NCBI RefSeq assembly: GCF_004342915.1
Contig: NZ_SLWL01000010.1
Coordinates: 111,777 to 175,776 of the forward strand
DNA length: 64,000 nt
Origin: Camelimonas lactis
GTDB lineage: Bacteria; Pseudomonadota; Alphaproteobacteria; Rhizobiales; Beijerinckiaceae
Direction: 5' to 3'
Below, piece after piece: positions 35,801 to 44,425 of this stretch; the stretch's first letter is position 1; each line of letters starts with the position of its first letter. The notes under the pieces are model-generated. The model made no database searches, had not been told where the DNA came from, and saw nothing but the letters and a program-made list of their open reading frames with translations. The position numbers were made by a program, and so were the translations under genes.

Positions 35801-37549
35801 ATGGCGGAGATCAATGGCGGCGTCGCCCTTGCGCGCTCGTTGCGGGCGCTGGGCGTTTCAGAAGTATTCACGCTGCATGGCGGACACCTCGATTCGTTCC
35901 TCGTGGCTTGCCAGGACAATGACATCCGCCTCACCGACACCCGCCACGAAGCCTCCGCCGGCCATGCCGCCGAGGCCTACGCCCGCGCCACCGGCCAGGT
36001 TGGCGTCTGCGTCATCACCGCCGGTCCTGGTTTCGCCAATGCGCTGACCTCCTTCGTCAACGCCTGGCTCGACGCCACGCCGGTGCTGTTCATCGCCGGC
36101 GCGCCGCCGCTGCGCGAGGTCGCCACCAATCCGCTGCAGGGCGGCTTCGATCAGGTGGCCATGGCTGCGCCGGTGACCAAATGGGCGCATCGCATCACCC
36201 ATGTGGAGCGCATCCCGGATCTGGTGGAAAAGGCCGTGCGCCTGGCGACCTCCGGCCGTCCCGGCCCGGTGTTCCTTGAAATGCCGATCGACATCATGTT
36301 CGGCTTGGCTGACGAAGCCGATCTGGCCATGCCGCGCCTGCCGGCCATGGCGGCGCGACCGGCCCCGGCGCCGGCCGCCGTCGATCGCCTGGTTGAGCTG
36401 CTGCAGCAGGCTGAACGCCCGGCGATCATCGCCGGCGGCGGCGCCGCCAACGCGAAAGCGGCGGAACTGCTGCGCCAGTTCGCCGAACTGTCCACGATCC
36501 CGGTGCTGGAGAGCAACAAGGCCGCCGGCATCCTGCCGTCCGATCACCCGCAGGCCGGCGGCGGCTCCGGCAATCTCGCCATCGCCGCCATGGCCCACAA
36601 GGCGCCGGCCGATCTGGTGGTGCTGCTGGGCGCCCGCACCGGCCTGTTCCTCGGCGGCCGTTCCGGCGCCGTCATCCCCCATGCGGCGAAGCTGGTGCAG
36701 ATCGACATCGACGAGGCCGAAATTGGCCGCCTGCGCGCCCCCGATCTGGCGATCACCGCCGATGTGGCCGAAACCCTCAGCGCCCTGCTGGCGCGCGGCG
36801 CCGATGCGCCATGGCGGAACCGCGCCGACTGGTGCGGCATGCTGCAAAGCTGCCCGCAGCTGTTCCGCGCCGCTTTCGACAAGGCGCCGGTGGAGAACGC
36901 CGCCGGCGTCATCCATCCCTATCACGCCGCCCGCGCCGTCGCGGAGGCGCTGAGCCCCGACACCGCCATCGCCTGGGACGGCGGCGAGGCGCCGGCCTGG
37001 TTCCGGCCGTTCGCCCGCACCCCCGCCGTCGGCCTCAGCGCCGGCACCGGCTATCTGGGCTGCCTCGGCATCGGCCAGGGCTTCTCCATCGGCCTCTCCC
37101 GCGCCCGGCCGCGCGCCCCGGTCGCCCTGTTCCTTGGCGATGGCGCCGCCGGCTTCCACATCGCCGAGTTCGACACCATGGTGCGCCACCGCCTGCCGGT
37201 GACCACCATCGTCTTCAATAACGCCTGCTGGGGCATGTCGCAGCACGGCCAGGAGCTGGTGTTCGGCCGCCAGCACCTCGCCGCCGTCAAGCTGGCGCAG
37301 ACGGATTATCAGGACGTGGCGAGGGCTTTCGGCGGCCACGGCGAGAAGGTGACGCGGTTTGCGGACATCGGCCCGGCCATCCGCCGCGCCCAGGCCCAGG
37401 AACTGCCGTCCTGCATCAACATCATCGTTGATCCGGACGTGATGCACCCGGTCACGGCCGCCATGGTTGGCGATCTGGAGGCCGAGGGCCAGATTCCGGT
37501 GCCGTATTACGAGAACATCCCGATCCCGGGCTATCGCAAGAAGGGCTGA
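35801..37549 (+). CDS. Thiamine-diphosphate-dependent enzyme, acetolactate synthase/2-hydroxyacyl-CoA lyase-like
   Basis: This 582-residue ThDP enzyme has the standard three domains. The catalytic glutamate region is DTRHEASAGHAAEAYARATG (about residues 45-65), followed by a central nucleotide-like domain. The C-terminal ThDP-binding motif is GDGAAGFHIAEF...TIVFNN. GGCAGGAGG lies before the ATG. The family covers carboligases, decarboxylases and ring-cleaving enzymes such as cyclohexane-1,2-dione hydrolase; sequence reading cannot separate these. It is the first gene of a TetR-controlled unit with an MDR dehydrogenase, an SDR and a binding protein. That suggests a catabolic C-C cleavage rather than amino acid synthesis, and no small regulatory subunit is present. 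Confidence 0.88.
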   Translation: MAEINGGVALARSLRALGVSEVFTLHGGHLDSFLVACQDNDIRLTDTRHEASAGHAAEAYARATGQVGVCVITAGPGFANALTSFVNAWLDATPVLFIAGAPPLREVATNPLQGGFDQVAMAAPVTKWAHRITHVERIPDLVEKAVRLATSGRPGPVFLEMPIDIMFGLADEADLAMPRLPAMAARPAPAPAAVDRLVELLQQAERPAIIAGGGAANAKAAELLRQFAELSTIPVLESNKAAGILPSDHPQAGGGSGNLAIAAMAHKAPADLVVLLGARTGLFLGGRSGAVIPHAAKLVQIDIDEAEIGRLRAPDLAITADVAETLSALLARGADAPWRNRADWCGMLQSCPQLFRAAFDKAPVENAAGVIHPYHAARAVAEALSPDTAIAWDGGEAPAWFRPFARTPAVGLSAGTGYLGCLGIGQGFSIGLSRARPRAPVALFLGDGAAGFHIAEFDTMVRHRLPVTTIVFNNACWGMSQHGQELVFGRQHLAAVKLAQTDYQDVARAFGGHGEKVTRFADIGPAIRRAQAQELPSCINIIVDPDVMHPVTAAMVGDLEAEGQIPVPYYENIPIPGYRKKG

Positions 37550-37560
37550 GGCCTTCCACG

Positions 37561-37590
37561 GCCCCGCGTAACGGCGTGGGGCTACTTTTG
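37561..37590 (+). terminator. Terminator-like hairpin between ThDP enzyme and MDR genes
   Basis: GCCCCGCG and CGTGGGGC form an 8-bp stem with one G-T pair around TAACGG, followed by TACTTTTG. It could partially terminate transcription and lower expression of the downstream genes. Confidence 0.55.
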
Positions 37591-37623
37591 CGACCAGACA
37601 ACAGACCACAAGGGAGCAGACGC

Positions 37624-38703
37624 ATGCGCGCGATCGTGCGGCGGGCGGGGAAACTCGAATTGAATGGGAACTGGCCGGAGCCCACGCCGGGCCCGGGCCA
37701 GACGCTGGTGAAGGTGCTGGCCTGCGGCGTGTGCGGCTCTGATCTGCACGCCCTGGATCATCTGGAGCGGATGTCTGAGTTCAGCCGCCGCTGCGGCTCC
37801 GCTTCCGGCCTTGACGCCAGCCAGGGCGTTGTTTTCGGCCATGAATTCTGCGGCGAGATCATTGCCCACGGGCCAGGCTCCACCAGCACGCTGGCCCCGG
37901 GGACCCGCGTGGTGGCGATGCCGTTCACCGCCGGACCCAACGGCATGGAGCTGATCGGATTCTCCAACCGCTTCAACGGCGGTTTCGCCGAGCGCATGCT
38001 GTTGAGCGAGGCGCTGCTGCTGCCGGCGCCGGATCACCTGCCGCCGGCTGTCGCCGCCATGACCGAGCCCTTCGCCGTTGGCGAGCACGCGGTGGCCATG
38101 GCGAAGGCGCCGCAGGATGCGGTGGCGCTGGTTCTTGGTTGCGGTCCGGTGGGGCTGGCAGTCATCGCGGCGGCGAGGGCGCGCGGTCTTTCCCCGATCA
38201 TCGCCAGCGATTTCTCACCGGTGCGTCGCGCCGCCGCCCTGAAGCTGGGGGCCGACATCGTCATCGATCCGGCCGTTGAGAATCCTTATGGCCGCTGGTC
38301 GGAGTTCGATGTTCCGGCCGATCTCGCCGGGCGCGGCGTCGCTGTTGCGACCGGCCGTCCCATGCGGCCGGCGGTGATTTTCGAATGCGTCGGCGCGCCG
38401 GGCATGTTGCAGGCGGTGATCGAGGGCGCGCCGCCGCTGGGGCGCATCGTCGTGGTGGGGGCCTGCATGGAAGCCGACCACATCGAGCCGCTGATGGCCA
38501 TCAACAAGCAGCTCAGCATGGAATTCGTCTTCGCCTACACGCCGGATGAGTTCGCCCTGACCCTGAAACGTCTCGCCAACGGCGACATCGACGGCGCCGC
38601 GGCCCTGACCATGGAGGCGGCGCTCGCCGACACGCCCCAGGCCTTCGAGCTGGCCAAACAGGCGGGCCAGCACGTCAAGATCGTCATCAATCCGCAGCGT
38701 TAG
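37624..38703 (+). CDS. Zinc-type medium-chain alcohol dehydrogenase without structural-zinc lobe
   Basis: This 359-residue MDR dehydrogenase has the catalytic-zinc cysteine in ACGVCGSDLHALDH and the GHEFCGEI segment. The four-cysteine structural-zinc loop, normally about residues 90-110, is missing, and about twenty extra residues precede GHE. The Rossmann fold is LVLGCGPVGLAVI, with an aspartate-containing ASDFSPVRRAAA after it, favouring NAD. ATG 37624 is preceded by AAGGGAGCAG. It follows the ThDP enzyme closely. The likely job is oxidation of a secondary alcohol or diol that produces the ThDP enzyme substrate, but the direction is not known. Confidence 0.88.
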   Translation: MRAIVRRAGKLELNGNWPEPTPGPGQTLVKVLACGVCGSDLHALDHLERMSEFSRRCGSASGLDASQGVVFGHEFCGEIIAHGPGSTSTLAPGTRVVAMPFTAGPNGMELIGFSNRFNGGFAERMLLSEALLLPAPDHLPPAVAAMTEPFAVGEHAVAMAKAPQDAVALVLGCGPVGLAVIAAARARGLSPIIASDFSPVRRAAALKLGADIVIDPAVENPYGRWSEFDVPADLAGRGVAVATGRPMRPAVIFECVGAPGMLQAVIEGAPPLGRIVVVGACMEADHIEPLMAINKQLSMEFVFAYTPDEFALTLKRLANGDIDGAAALTMEAALADTPQAFELAKQAGQHVKIVINPQR

Positions 38704-38840
38704 AGCGCATCCCCACCAGCCAGAACCGGCTGATTGATCAGAAGTCGCTCAGAACAGGAACAGCTGGGGCGTTTCCGGCCCGGGATTGATCGGAAACTGC
38801 GCCAGCGGGGCGTCAGACCCCGTGATGGGAGGATAACAGC

Positions 38841-39623
38841 ATGAGATTTTCCGGTCAGGTTGCGGTGGTGACCGGCGGCGCGTCGGGCATCGGCGCCGCC
38901 GCGGCGCGCCGTTTTCACAGTGAGGGCGCGGCGGTGGTGATCGCCGATCTCAACGCGGAGCTGGGCGAGGCGCTCGCCGCGGAACTGGGGGCGGAGCGGG
39001 CCCGCTTCGTCGCAACCGACGTGGCCGATGAAGCGGCGGTGAAGGCGATGATCGACGCCGCCGTCGTCGCTTTTGGCCGCCTCGACATCCTGTTCAACAA
39101 CGCCGGCGTTGGCAGCCGCGTCCACACGCCAGACCTGGCGACGGAAGACTGGCGGCGCGTGCTGGCCATCAATCTGGACGCGGTGTTCTTCGCCTGCCGC
39201 GTCGCCATTCCGCTGATGAAGGCGCAAGGCGGCGGCGCCATCGTCAACACCGCCTCCATTTCAGGCATGGCCGGCGACTATGGCTTTGACGCCTACAACG
39301 CCGCCAAGGGCGCGGTGATCAACTACACGCGCTCGCTGGGCATCAGCCACGCCCGCGACGGCGTGCGCGTCAATGCGGTTTGTCCCGGCCCGGTGGACAC
39401 GCCAATCATCGCCGGCATCAAGGAGGTCCCTGGTCTGTGGGAGCGCTGGTCCGACGCCGTGCCCATGGGCCGTTTCTCCCGGCCGGAGGAGATCGCCGCC
39501 GCGGTGGCCTTCCTCGCTTCCGGCGACGCCTCCTACATCACCGGCGTCGCCCTGGCGGTTGACGGCGGCCTGATGGCCGCCACCGGCCAGCCCAACCTCG
39601 ACCTCTACCTTCCGAAAAGCTGA
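38841..39623 (+). CDS. Short-chain dehydrogenase/reductase (SDR)
   Basis: This 260-residue classical SDR has the cofactor motif VTGGASGIGAAAA, the NAD-type acidic residue in VVIADLN, NNAGVGS, the catalytic serine in NTASISG, and the Tyr-Lys pair in YNAAKGA. The C-terminal FLASGDASYITGVALAVDGGL is typical. GGGAGGATAACAGC supports the ATG. It is about 140 bases after the MDR gene. Together with that enzyme it gives the module two alcohol/ketone oxidoreductases. It is distinct from the SDR at 31051-31866. Confidence 0.92.
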   Translation: MRFSGQVAVVTGGASGIGAAAARRFHSEGAAVVIADLNAELGEALAAELGAERARFVATDVADEAAVKAMIDAAVVAFGRLDILFNNAGVGSRVHTPDLATEDWRRVLAINLDAVFFACRVAIPLMKAQGGGAIVNTASISGMAGDYGFDAYNAAKGAVINYTRSLGISHARDGVRVNAVCPGPVDTPIIAGIKEVPGLWERWSDAVPMGRFSRPEEIAAAVAFLASGDASYITGVALAVDGGLMAATGQPNLDLYLPKS

Positions 39624-39738
39624 GGCTGACCGAACCCTGCCCACCACCACGCGGCGCCATGTTCGCGCCGTGTGACGGGGGAAGGGGACCGCCGTCTTGC
39701 AAAAAACCTCCAACAACAAAACTTCCAGGAAGATACCG

Positions 39739-40959
39739 ATGAACACTCCCACCCGGCGCGCCCTGCTGGCGGGCGCGATGACGGCTGCCTGCGTCACCGC
39801 CGCATTCTCCGCCGCTAATGCCGCCGACACACCCGGCGTCACCGCCACCGAGATCCGCATTGGCGCCACCGCCTCGCTCAGCGGCCCGGTTTCGGCGCTC
39901 GGCACGCAGACCCGCACCCAGGAGGCGTTCTTCAAAATGATCAACGACCGGGGCGGGATCGCCGGTCGCAAGATCAACTTTATCTTCTATGACGACGGTT
40001 TCAGCCCGCCGCGCACGGTTGAGCAGACGCGCCGCCTGCTGGAGAGCGACCAGGTCGCCTTCCTGTTCAGCAATATTGGCACGGCGCCCAATTCCGCCAT
40101 CGTCAAATACGTCAACGCCCGCAAGGTTCCGCACCTGTTCATCACCGTGAACGGCGACAAATGGGGCGACCACAAGGCCCATCCCTGGACCATGGGTTTC
40201 CCGCCGAGCGGCCGGGCCGAGGCGCGGATTTTCACCCGCGACGCCCTGAAGCGCCACCCGGACGGCAAGATCGCCGTGCTTTACCAGAACGACGACTACG
40301 GCAAGGACTACCTGGCCGGCGTCCGCGACGTGCTGGGCGATGATTTCGACAAAAAGACCGTGATCGCGCCTTACGAAGTAGCGGACGCCACGGTGGATTC
40401 GCAGATCATCAACCTGCGCCAGTCCGGCGCCGCCAGCCTGATCTCTGGCGCCACCGCCAAATTCGCCGCCCAGGCGATCCGCAAGCTGCACGACATCAAC
40501 TGGAAGCCGACGCACTACATCTCCAACGGCTCGGCCTCCATCGCCGGCGTTCTGCTGCCAGCCGGCGTCGAAGCCTCGAAGGACGTCATCGCCACCGCTT
40601 ACCTGAAGGATCCCACCGATCCGGAATGGGCTGACGACGCGGCGGTGAAGGACTACCTGGCCTTCATGAAGCAGTATTACCCCGCCGCCAATCTGCAGGA
40701 CGCATTCAACACCTACGCCTATACGGTGTCCCAGGTGCTGATGAAGGTGCTGGCGCAGTGCAACGGTGACTTCTCCCGCGAAAACATCATGAAGCAGGCA
40801 ACCAGCCTCGATGGCGTCGCCATTCCCATGCTGCTGCCCGGGATCACCGTGCGCACCAGCCCGGGCGACTACCACCCGATCGAGCAGCTGCAATTGCAAA
40901 GCTTCGACGGCAAGGGCTGGAAGCGCTTCGGCGAGATTATCGATGGCTCCGGGAAGTAA
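39739..40959 (+). CDS. Liv-type ABC transporter substrate-binding protein (no adjacent permease)
   Basis: This 406-residue periplasmic binding protein has a signal peptide with PTRRALLAGAMTAACV and cleavage near AANAAD. It shows the family blocks IRIGATASLSGPVSALG, GGIAGRKINFIFYDDGFSP and TVEQTRRLLESDQ. The pattern YQNDDYGKDYLAGVRDVLG follows. ATG 39739 has AGGAAG six bases upstream; a TTG at 39697 is also in frame but less likely. It ends the TetR-linked unit, so its ligand is probably the growth substrate of that pathway. It is closely similar in layout to the 29738-30964 protein. No permease is adjacent. Confidence 0.9.
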   Translation: MNTPTRRALLAGAMTAACVTAAFSAANAADTPGVTATEIRIGATASLSGPVSALGTQTRTQEAFFKMINDRGGIAGRKINFIFYDDGFSPPRTVEQTRRLLESDQVAFLFSNIGTAPNSAIVKYVNARKVPHLFITVNGDKWGDHKAHPWTMGFPPSGRAEARIFTRDALKRHPDGKIAVLYQNDDYGKDYLAGVRDVLGDDFDKKTVIAPYEVADATVDSQIINLRQSGAASLISGATAKFAAQAIRKLHDINWKPTHYISNGSASIAGVLLPAGVEASKDVIATAYLKDPTDPEWADDAAVKDYLAFMKQYYPAANLQDAFNTYAYTVSQVLMKVLAQCNGDFSRENIMKQATSLDGVAIPMLLPGITVRTSPGDYHPIEQLQLQSFDGKGWKRFGEIIDGSGK

Positions 40960-40988
40960 GCCGCGTCATCAAACGCGCCGGGCCGGCG

Positions 40989-42593
40989 TCACGGCGCCCC
41001 TTCGGGACGCCGCCACCTGCCGAGCCCGGCCTCGTCCAGATAGTTGATGACCAGCCCCTTCGCCTGGCCGCCCTGGATGTCGAAGCGGACCGAGGAGCGC
41101 GAGCCTTCGGGCTCGTTCTCGCCGGAAGGCGGGGCCATGGCGAATGTATCGCCGCTCCAGTGCGTCAGCGACGCCGTCCTGTGCTTGGGGCCGATCTGCA
41201 ATTGCAGGCCGCCATCCTGTACGCTGATCGTGACGGGACCATAATAGCTGTTGTCGAAAACCCCGGCGTAGGCGGCGAGCGGCCTGGCCGGGGCTGGGTT
41301 GGCCGGCGGCGCCGCGCCCGCCAGGTCGCCAACCGGCGCGAACATCGGCTGCATCATCTGGTGATAGCCGGCGTACCAGTCCCGGGTCGAAACGCCGTAC
41401 TGGGCGATGTCCATGAACTGGCTGACGATCGCCTCGGCGGCGCCTACCGGCGCGCCATTGGTGAGCACGACGACGCCAAGACCGGCGGAGGGCAGGATCT
41501 GGAAGCTGGTTCCCGCGCCGAGCAGAAACGCGCCGGAATGGCCAAAGTTCGTGCGCCCGTTGGCGTGAACGCCGACATTGAACCCGTAACCATAGAACGC
41601 GCCGCGTTCATCCGGGGAGGACGGCGCATGGGGCGTGGCCTGGGCGGTCAGGGCCGGCATGAACTTGTCCGCGTCGAACAGACGCTTGCCGTCGTGCACG
41701 CCGCCAGCCAGCAGCAGCTTCAGCCATTCCGCGACGTCGCGCACATTCGATGACACGCCGCCAGCCGGCGACTGGGCGTCCGGGTCGCGGTCATACAGCG
41801 GCTGGAAGCGCCCGCTCACAAACGCGTGCAGCGAGGCCCGGTTCGGGCGGGCGAGAAAATCGGCGTGGCGGGCGCTGGTGGCGTTCATGCCCAATGGTCT
41901 GAACAGCAGGCGCGCGGCGAGGTCTTCCCATTCCTCGCCCATGGCCGCCGCCACCGCCTCAGCCCCGACCGTGATGCCAAAATTGGCGTAATTGTACGAC
42001 GCCCGGAATGGATCAAGCGGCCACTGGTTGAGGCGCGACAAAATCTCCTTGCGGGAGAACCCCAAGTCTTCAAGGTCATCGCCCGCCGCGTGCGGCAGGC
42101 CGCTGCGATGGGCGAAAAAGTCGCCGATCGTCGCATGGTCGCTCACCCACGGATCCTTGAGGCGGAACCACGGCAGATGGCTGCTCACCGGGTCGTTCCA
42201 GCTCACCTTGCCCTGGCTCGCGGCGATGGCCGTGATCGTCGCCGACATCGGCTTTGACATGGAGGCGATCTGGAACACGGTTTCCGGCGTGATGGCGCCA
42301 GCCTCGCCAAGCCGGCGCACGCCGAAGCCCCCCACGTAAACCGTCTTGCCGTTCTGCACCACGGCGACGGCGACGCCTGGCGTCTGGCTGCGCGCCATCA
42401 CGGCGCGAACCATGTCCGGCAACTCCCGGACCGCTTTGGCGACGCCCCCTTCGTTGAGGGCGATGACATCGAAACCGGGCGACTTGCCCGCCACCACGGT
42501 CGGCGACCGGGCGCTTGCGGGCAGGGCGGCGAGAATCACGCCAACGCCAAGCAGGGCCAGGGTGATCATGGGAGGCATGCGGCGAACAACCAT
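40989..42593 (-). CDS. Serine hydrolase, class C beta-lactamase-related, exported
   Basis: This 534-residue exported hydrolase is of the beta-lactamase/esterase/D-aminopeptidase group. The signal peptide is around LALLGVGVILAALPASARS. The SxxK nucleophile motif is ASMSKPMS. The second element is YNYANFG (Tyr-x-Asn) and the third is FGHSGAFLLG. A C-terminal domain of about 150 residues (YAGVFDNSYYGPVTI) resembles the small domain found in many such proteins. ATG 42593 is chosen; the frame is open much further upstream without protein character. The substrate could be a peptide, an ester or a lactone. A true beta-lactamase role is unlikely from the extra domain. Confidence 0.85.
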   Translation of the reverse strand: MVVRRMPPMITLALLGVGVILAALPASARSPTVVAGKSPGFDVIALNEGGVAKAVRELPDMVRAVMARSQTPGVAVAVVQNGKTVYVGGFGVRRLGEAGAITPETVFQIASMSKPMSATITAIAASQGKVSWNDPVSSHLPWFRLKDPWVSDHATIGDFFAHRSGLPHAAGDDLEDLGFSRKEILSRLNQWPLDPFRASYNYANFGITVGAEAVAAAMGEEWEDLAARLLFRPLGMNATSARHADFLARPNRASLHAFVSGRFQPLYDRDPDAQSPAGGVSSNVRDVAEWLKLLLAGGVHDGKRLFDADKFMPALTAQATPHAPSSPDERGAFYGYGFNVGVHANGRTNFGHSGAFLLGAGTSFQILPSAGLGVVVLTNGAPVGAAEAIVSQFMDIAQYGVSTRDWYAGYHQMMQPMFAPVGDLAGAAPPANPAPARPLAAYAGVFDNSYYGPVTISVQDGGLQLQIGPKHRTASLTHWSGDTFAMAPPSGENEPEGSRSSVRFDIQGGQAKGLVINYLDEAGLGRWRRPEGAP

Positions 42594-42780
42594 CTTCTGC
42601 ACCCGGCTGGCGGCAAAACGCCCTGAATCCGCAGATATGCTGAATCCACACGCATGCTGCTGTGACGCGACAGCAAGCGCAACAGGAAAGCTGCGCCCCA
42701 TCAGGCTGGCGCCAGAACCGCCTGGCCACGAGCGGCCGGCCCCGATGGCGCGAAGCCATGCGTGCGGTGAGGGGAGCCAT

Positions 42781-42827
42781 GACTTTCCAGGACGGTGACT
42801 TTCCAGGCAGTGACTTTCCAGGGCGGT
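42781..42827. repeat. Three 15-16-bp tandem repeats
   Basis: GACTTTCCAGGACGGT, GACTTTCCAGGCAGT and GACTTTCCAGGGCGGT follow head to tail. The ten-base core GACTTTCCAG is identical in all three. Confidence 0.9.
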
Positions 42828-42846
42828 CGCGCGCTGGTACGCTCCG

Positions 42847-42887
42847 GTATCAAAAACAAAAAATATCGTATCAACGCGTATCAGCGA
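42847..42887 (+). promoter_or_regulatory. GTATCA repeats upstream of binding-protein gene
   Basis: GGTATCA at 42847 is followed by an A-rich run and a 10-bp direct repeat, CGTATCAACG/CGTATCAGCG at 42868-42887, about 75 bases before the start codon at 42961. It is probably a regulator or promoter region. Confidence 0.4.
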
Positions 42888-42960
42888 CGATCCGGCGGCA
42901 TTGCAGGCATCGCCATGGCGACGGCTGCCACAGATAGTCGCGCCTGACGGGAGAAACGCC

Positions 42961-44208
42961 ATGGCGAAGAGAACACACCGCACCCCGTTTCACTTGCGCC
43001 GGTGGGCGGCGGGCCTTGCCCTGCTGGCCGGCGCCGCGTCGCCGGCGCTGGCCGAACCCGCCATATCCGACGGGGTGGTGAAATTCGGCGTGCTGACCGA
43101 TCTGAGCGGGCCGAGCGCCGACGGCACGGGCAAGGGCTCCGTCGTCGCCGCCGAAATGGCCATCGCCGATTTCGGCGGCAAGGTGCTGGGCAAGCCCATC
43201 GAACTGGTCTTCGCCGATCACCAGAGCAAGACCGACATTGGCATGGCCACGGCGCGCCGCTGGTATGACGCCGAAAAGGTTGACGTGATTCTCGACGTGC
43301 CGGTGTCGTCGATCGCCCTTGGCGTGCAGCAACTGACCAGGGAGCGCAATCGCGTCTTCCTGATGATGGGGCCAGGCTCGTCGGAGCTGACCGGCGCCGC
43401 CTGCTCCCCCAACGGCGTGCAATGGGTCTACAACACCTATGCGCTGGCCAATGTGGCCGGCAAGGCGCTGGTGGAGCGCGGCGACAACAGCTGGTTCTTC
43501 ATCACCGCCGATTACACCTTCGGCCACATGCTGGAGAAGGACGCCTCCGCCGTGGTGAAGGCCCATGGCGGCAAGGTGCTGGGCAGCGCCAGGCACCCCT
43601 TCAACAACAATGATTTCGCCTCCCAGGTGGTGCAGGCGAAGACCTCCGGCGCCAAGGTCGTCGCGTTGGCCGATTCCGGCCAGGACACCCAGAACGTGCT
43701 GAAGCAGGCGGCGGAATTTGGCCTTGCCGCCGGCGGCCAGAAGCTGATCGCCCTGCTGTTCGGCATCACCGACGTGCCAGGCGTTGGCCTCGACATCGCC
43801 CAGGGCATGATGCTCACCGATGCGTTTTACTGGGACAGGGACGATGAAACCCGCGCCTTCGCCAAACGGTTTTACGAGAAGGTGGGCCGCATGCCGACCA
43901 TGATGCAGGCGGGCGTGTATTCGGCGGTGAGCCACTACCTGAAAGCCGTCGCCGCGGCTGGAACCGATGAGGCGAAGGCAGCCGTCGCCCAGATGAAGAA
44001 GACGAAGATCAACGATATTTTCGCCAAAGACGGCTACATCCGCGACGACGGCCAGATGATCCACGACATGTATCTGGTGCAGGTAAAAACCCCTGAACAG
44101 TCGAAGTCGAAATGGGATGTCTACAATATCGTCGCCACCGTGCCCGGCGAGCAGGCGTTCCAGTCGCTCGACAAATCCGCCTGTCCGCTGGTGAAAAAGA
44201 CCCGGTGA
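42961..44208 (+). CDS. Liv-type ABC transporter substrate-binding protein (no adjacent permease)
   Basis: This 415-residue periplasmic binding protein has the signal peptide WAAGLALLAGAASPALAEP. The mature part has VKFGVLTDLSGPSADGTG, KPIELVFADHQSKTDIGMA and GAACSPNGVQWVYNTYA, which mark a distinct branch of the family with a conserved Cys-Ser-Pro loop. ATG 42961 follows GACGGGAGAAA. It is more distant from the other three Liv-type proteins here. It is followed about 220 bases later by the siderophore-interacting-type gene, with which it has no obvious link. Confidence 0.9.
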   Translation: MAKRTHRTPFHLRRWAAGLALLAGAASPALAEPAISDGVVKFGVLTDLSGPSADGTGKGSVVAAEMAIADFGGKVLGKPIELVFADHQSKTDIGMATARRWYDAEKVDVILDVPVSSIALGVQQLTRERNRVFLMMGPGSSELTGAACSPNGVQWVYNTYALANVAGKALVERGDNSWFFITADYTFGHMLEKDASAVVKAHGGKVLGSARHPFNNNDFASQVVQAKTSGAKVVALADSGQDTQNVLKQAAEFGLAAGGQKLIALLFGITDVPGVGLDIAQGMMLTDAFYWDRDDETRAFAKRFYEKVGRMPTMMQAGVYSAVSHYLKAVAAAGTDEAKAAVAQMKKTKINDIFAKDGYIRDDGQMIHDMYLVQVKTPEQSKSKWDVYNIVATVPGEQAFQSLDKSACPLVKKTR

Positions 44209-44425
44209 CCGCGCCGGCGGTCGCCCGCGCGGATTTCACTTCAACCGGGGCGCATTCTGCTTTAAAGCTGGCGCATCTGCATGGGGCTTCGCCCCTGCAC
44301 GTAAGCGTTAACGTCACTCAACGCGCATGATCGCGAGGCCTCTGGCCCCCGGTCTGCGCGGCTGTGTCCGGCGGATCGGGGTCAGGGCCTGCAAGCGGAC
44401 GCCGCTGCGCCCCGAAAGGACCCGG

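Larger units (their letters stand above)
42594..42960. other. Divergent intergenic region with repeats
   Basis: This 367-base non-coding region lies between two divergent exported-protein genes. It contains a 15-16-bp triple repeat and a set of GTATCA motifs, both listed separately. No gene is recognised. Confidence 0.5.

Noticed and set aside
44265..44330. MerR/LiuR-type site (ACGT-rich dyad near GCGTTAACGT)
   Set aside because: The symmetry is partial and the downstream gene is not linked to branched-chain degradation.
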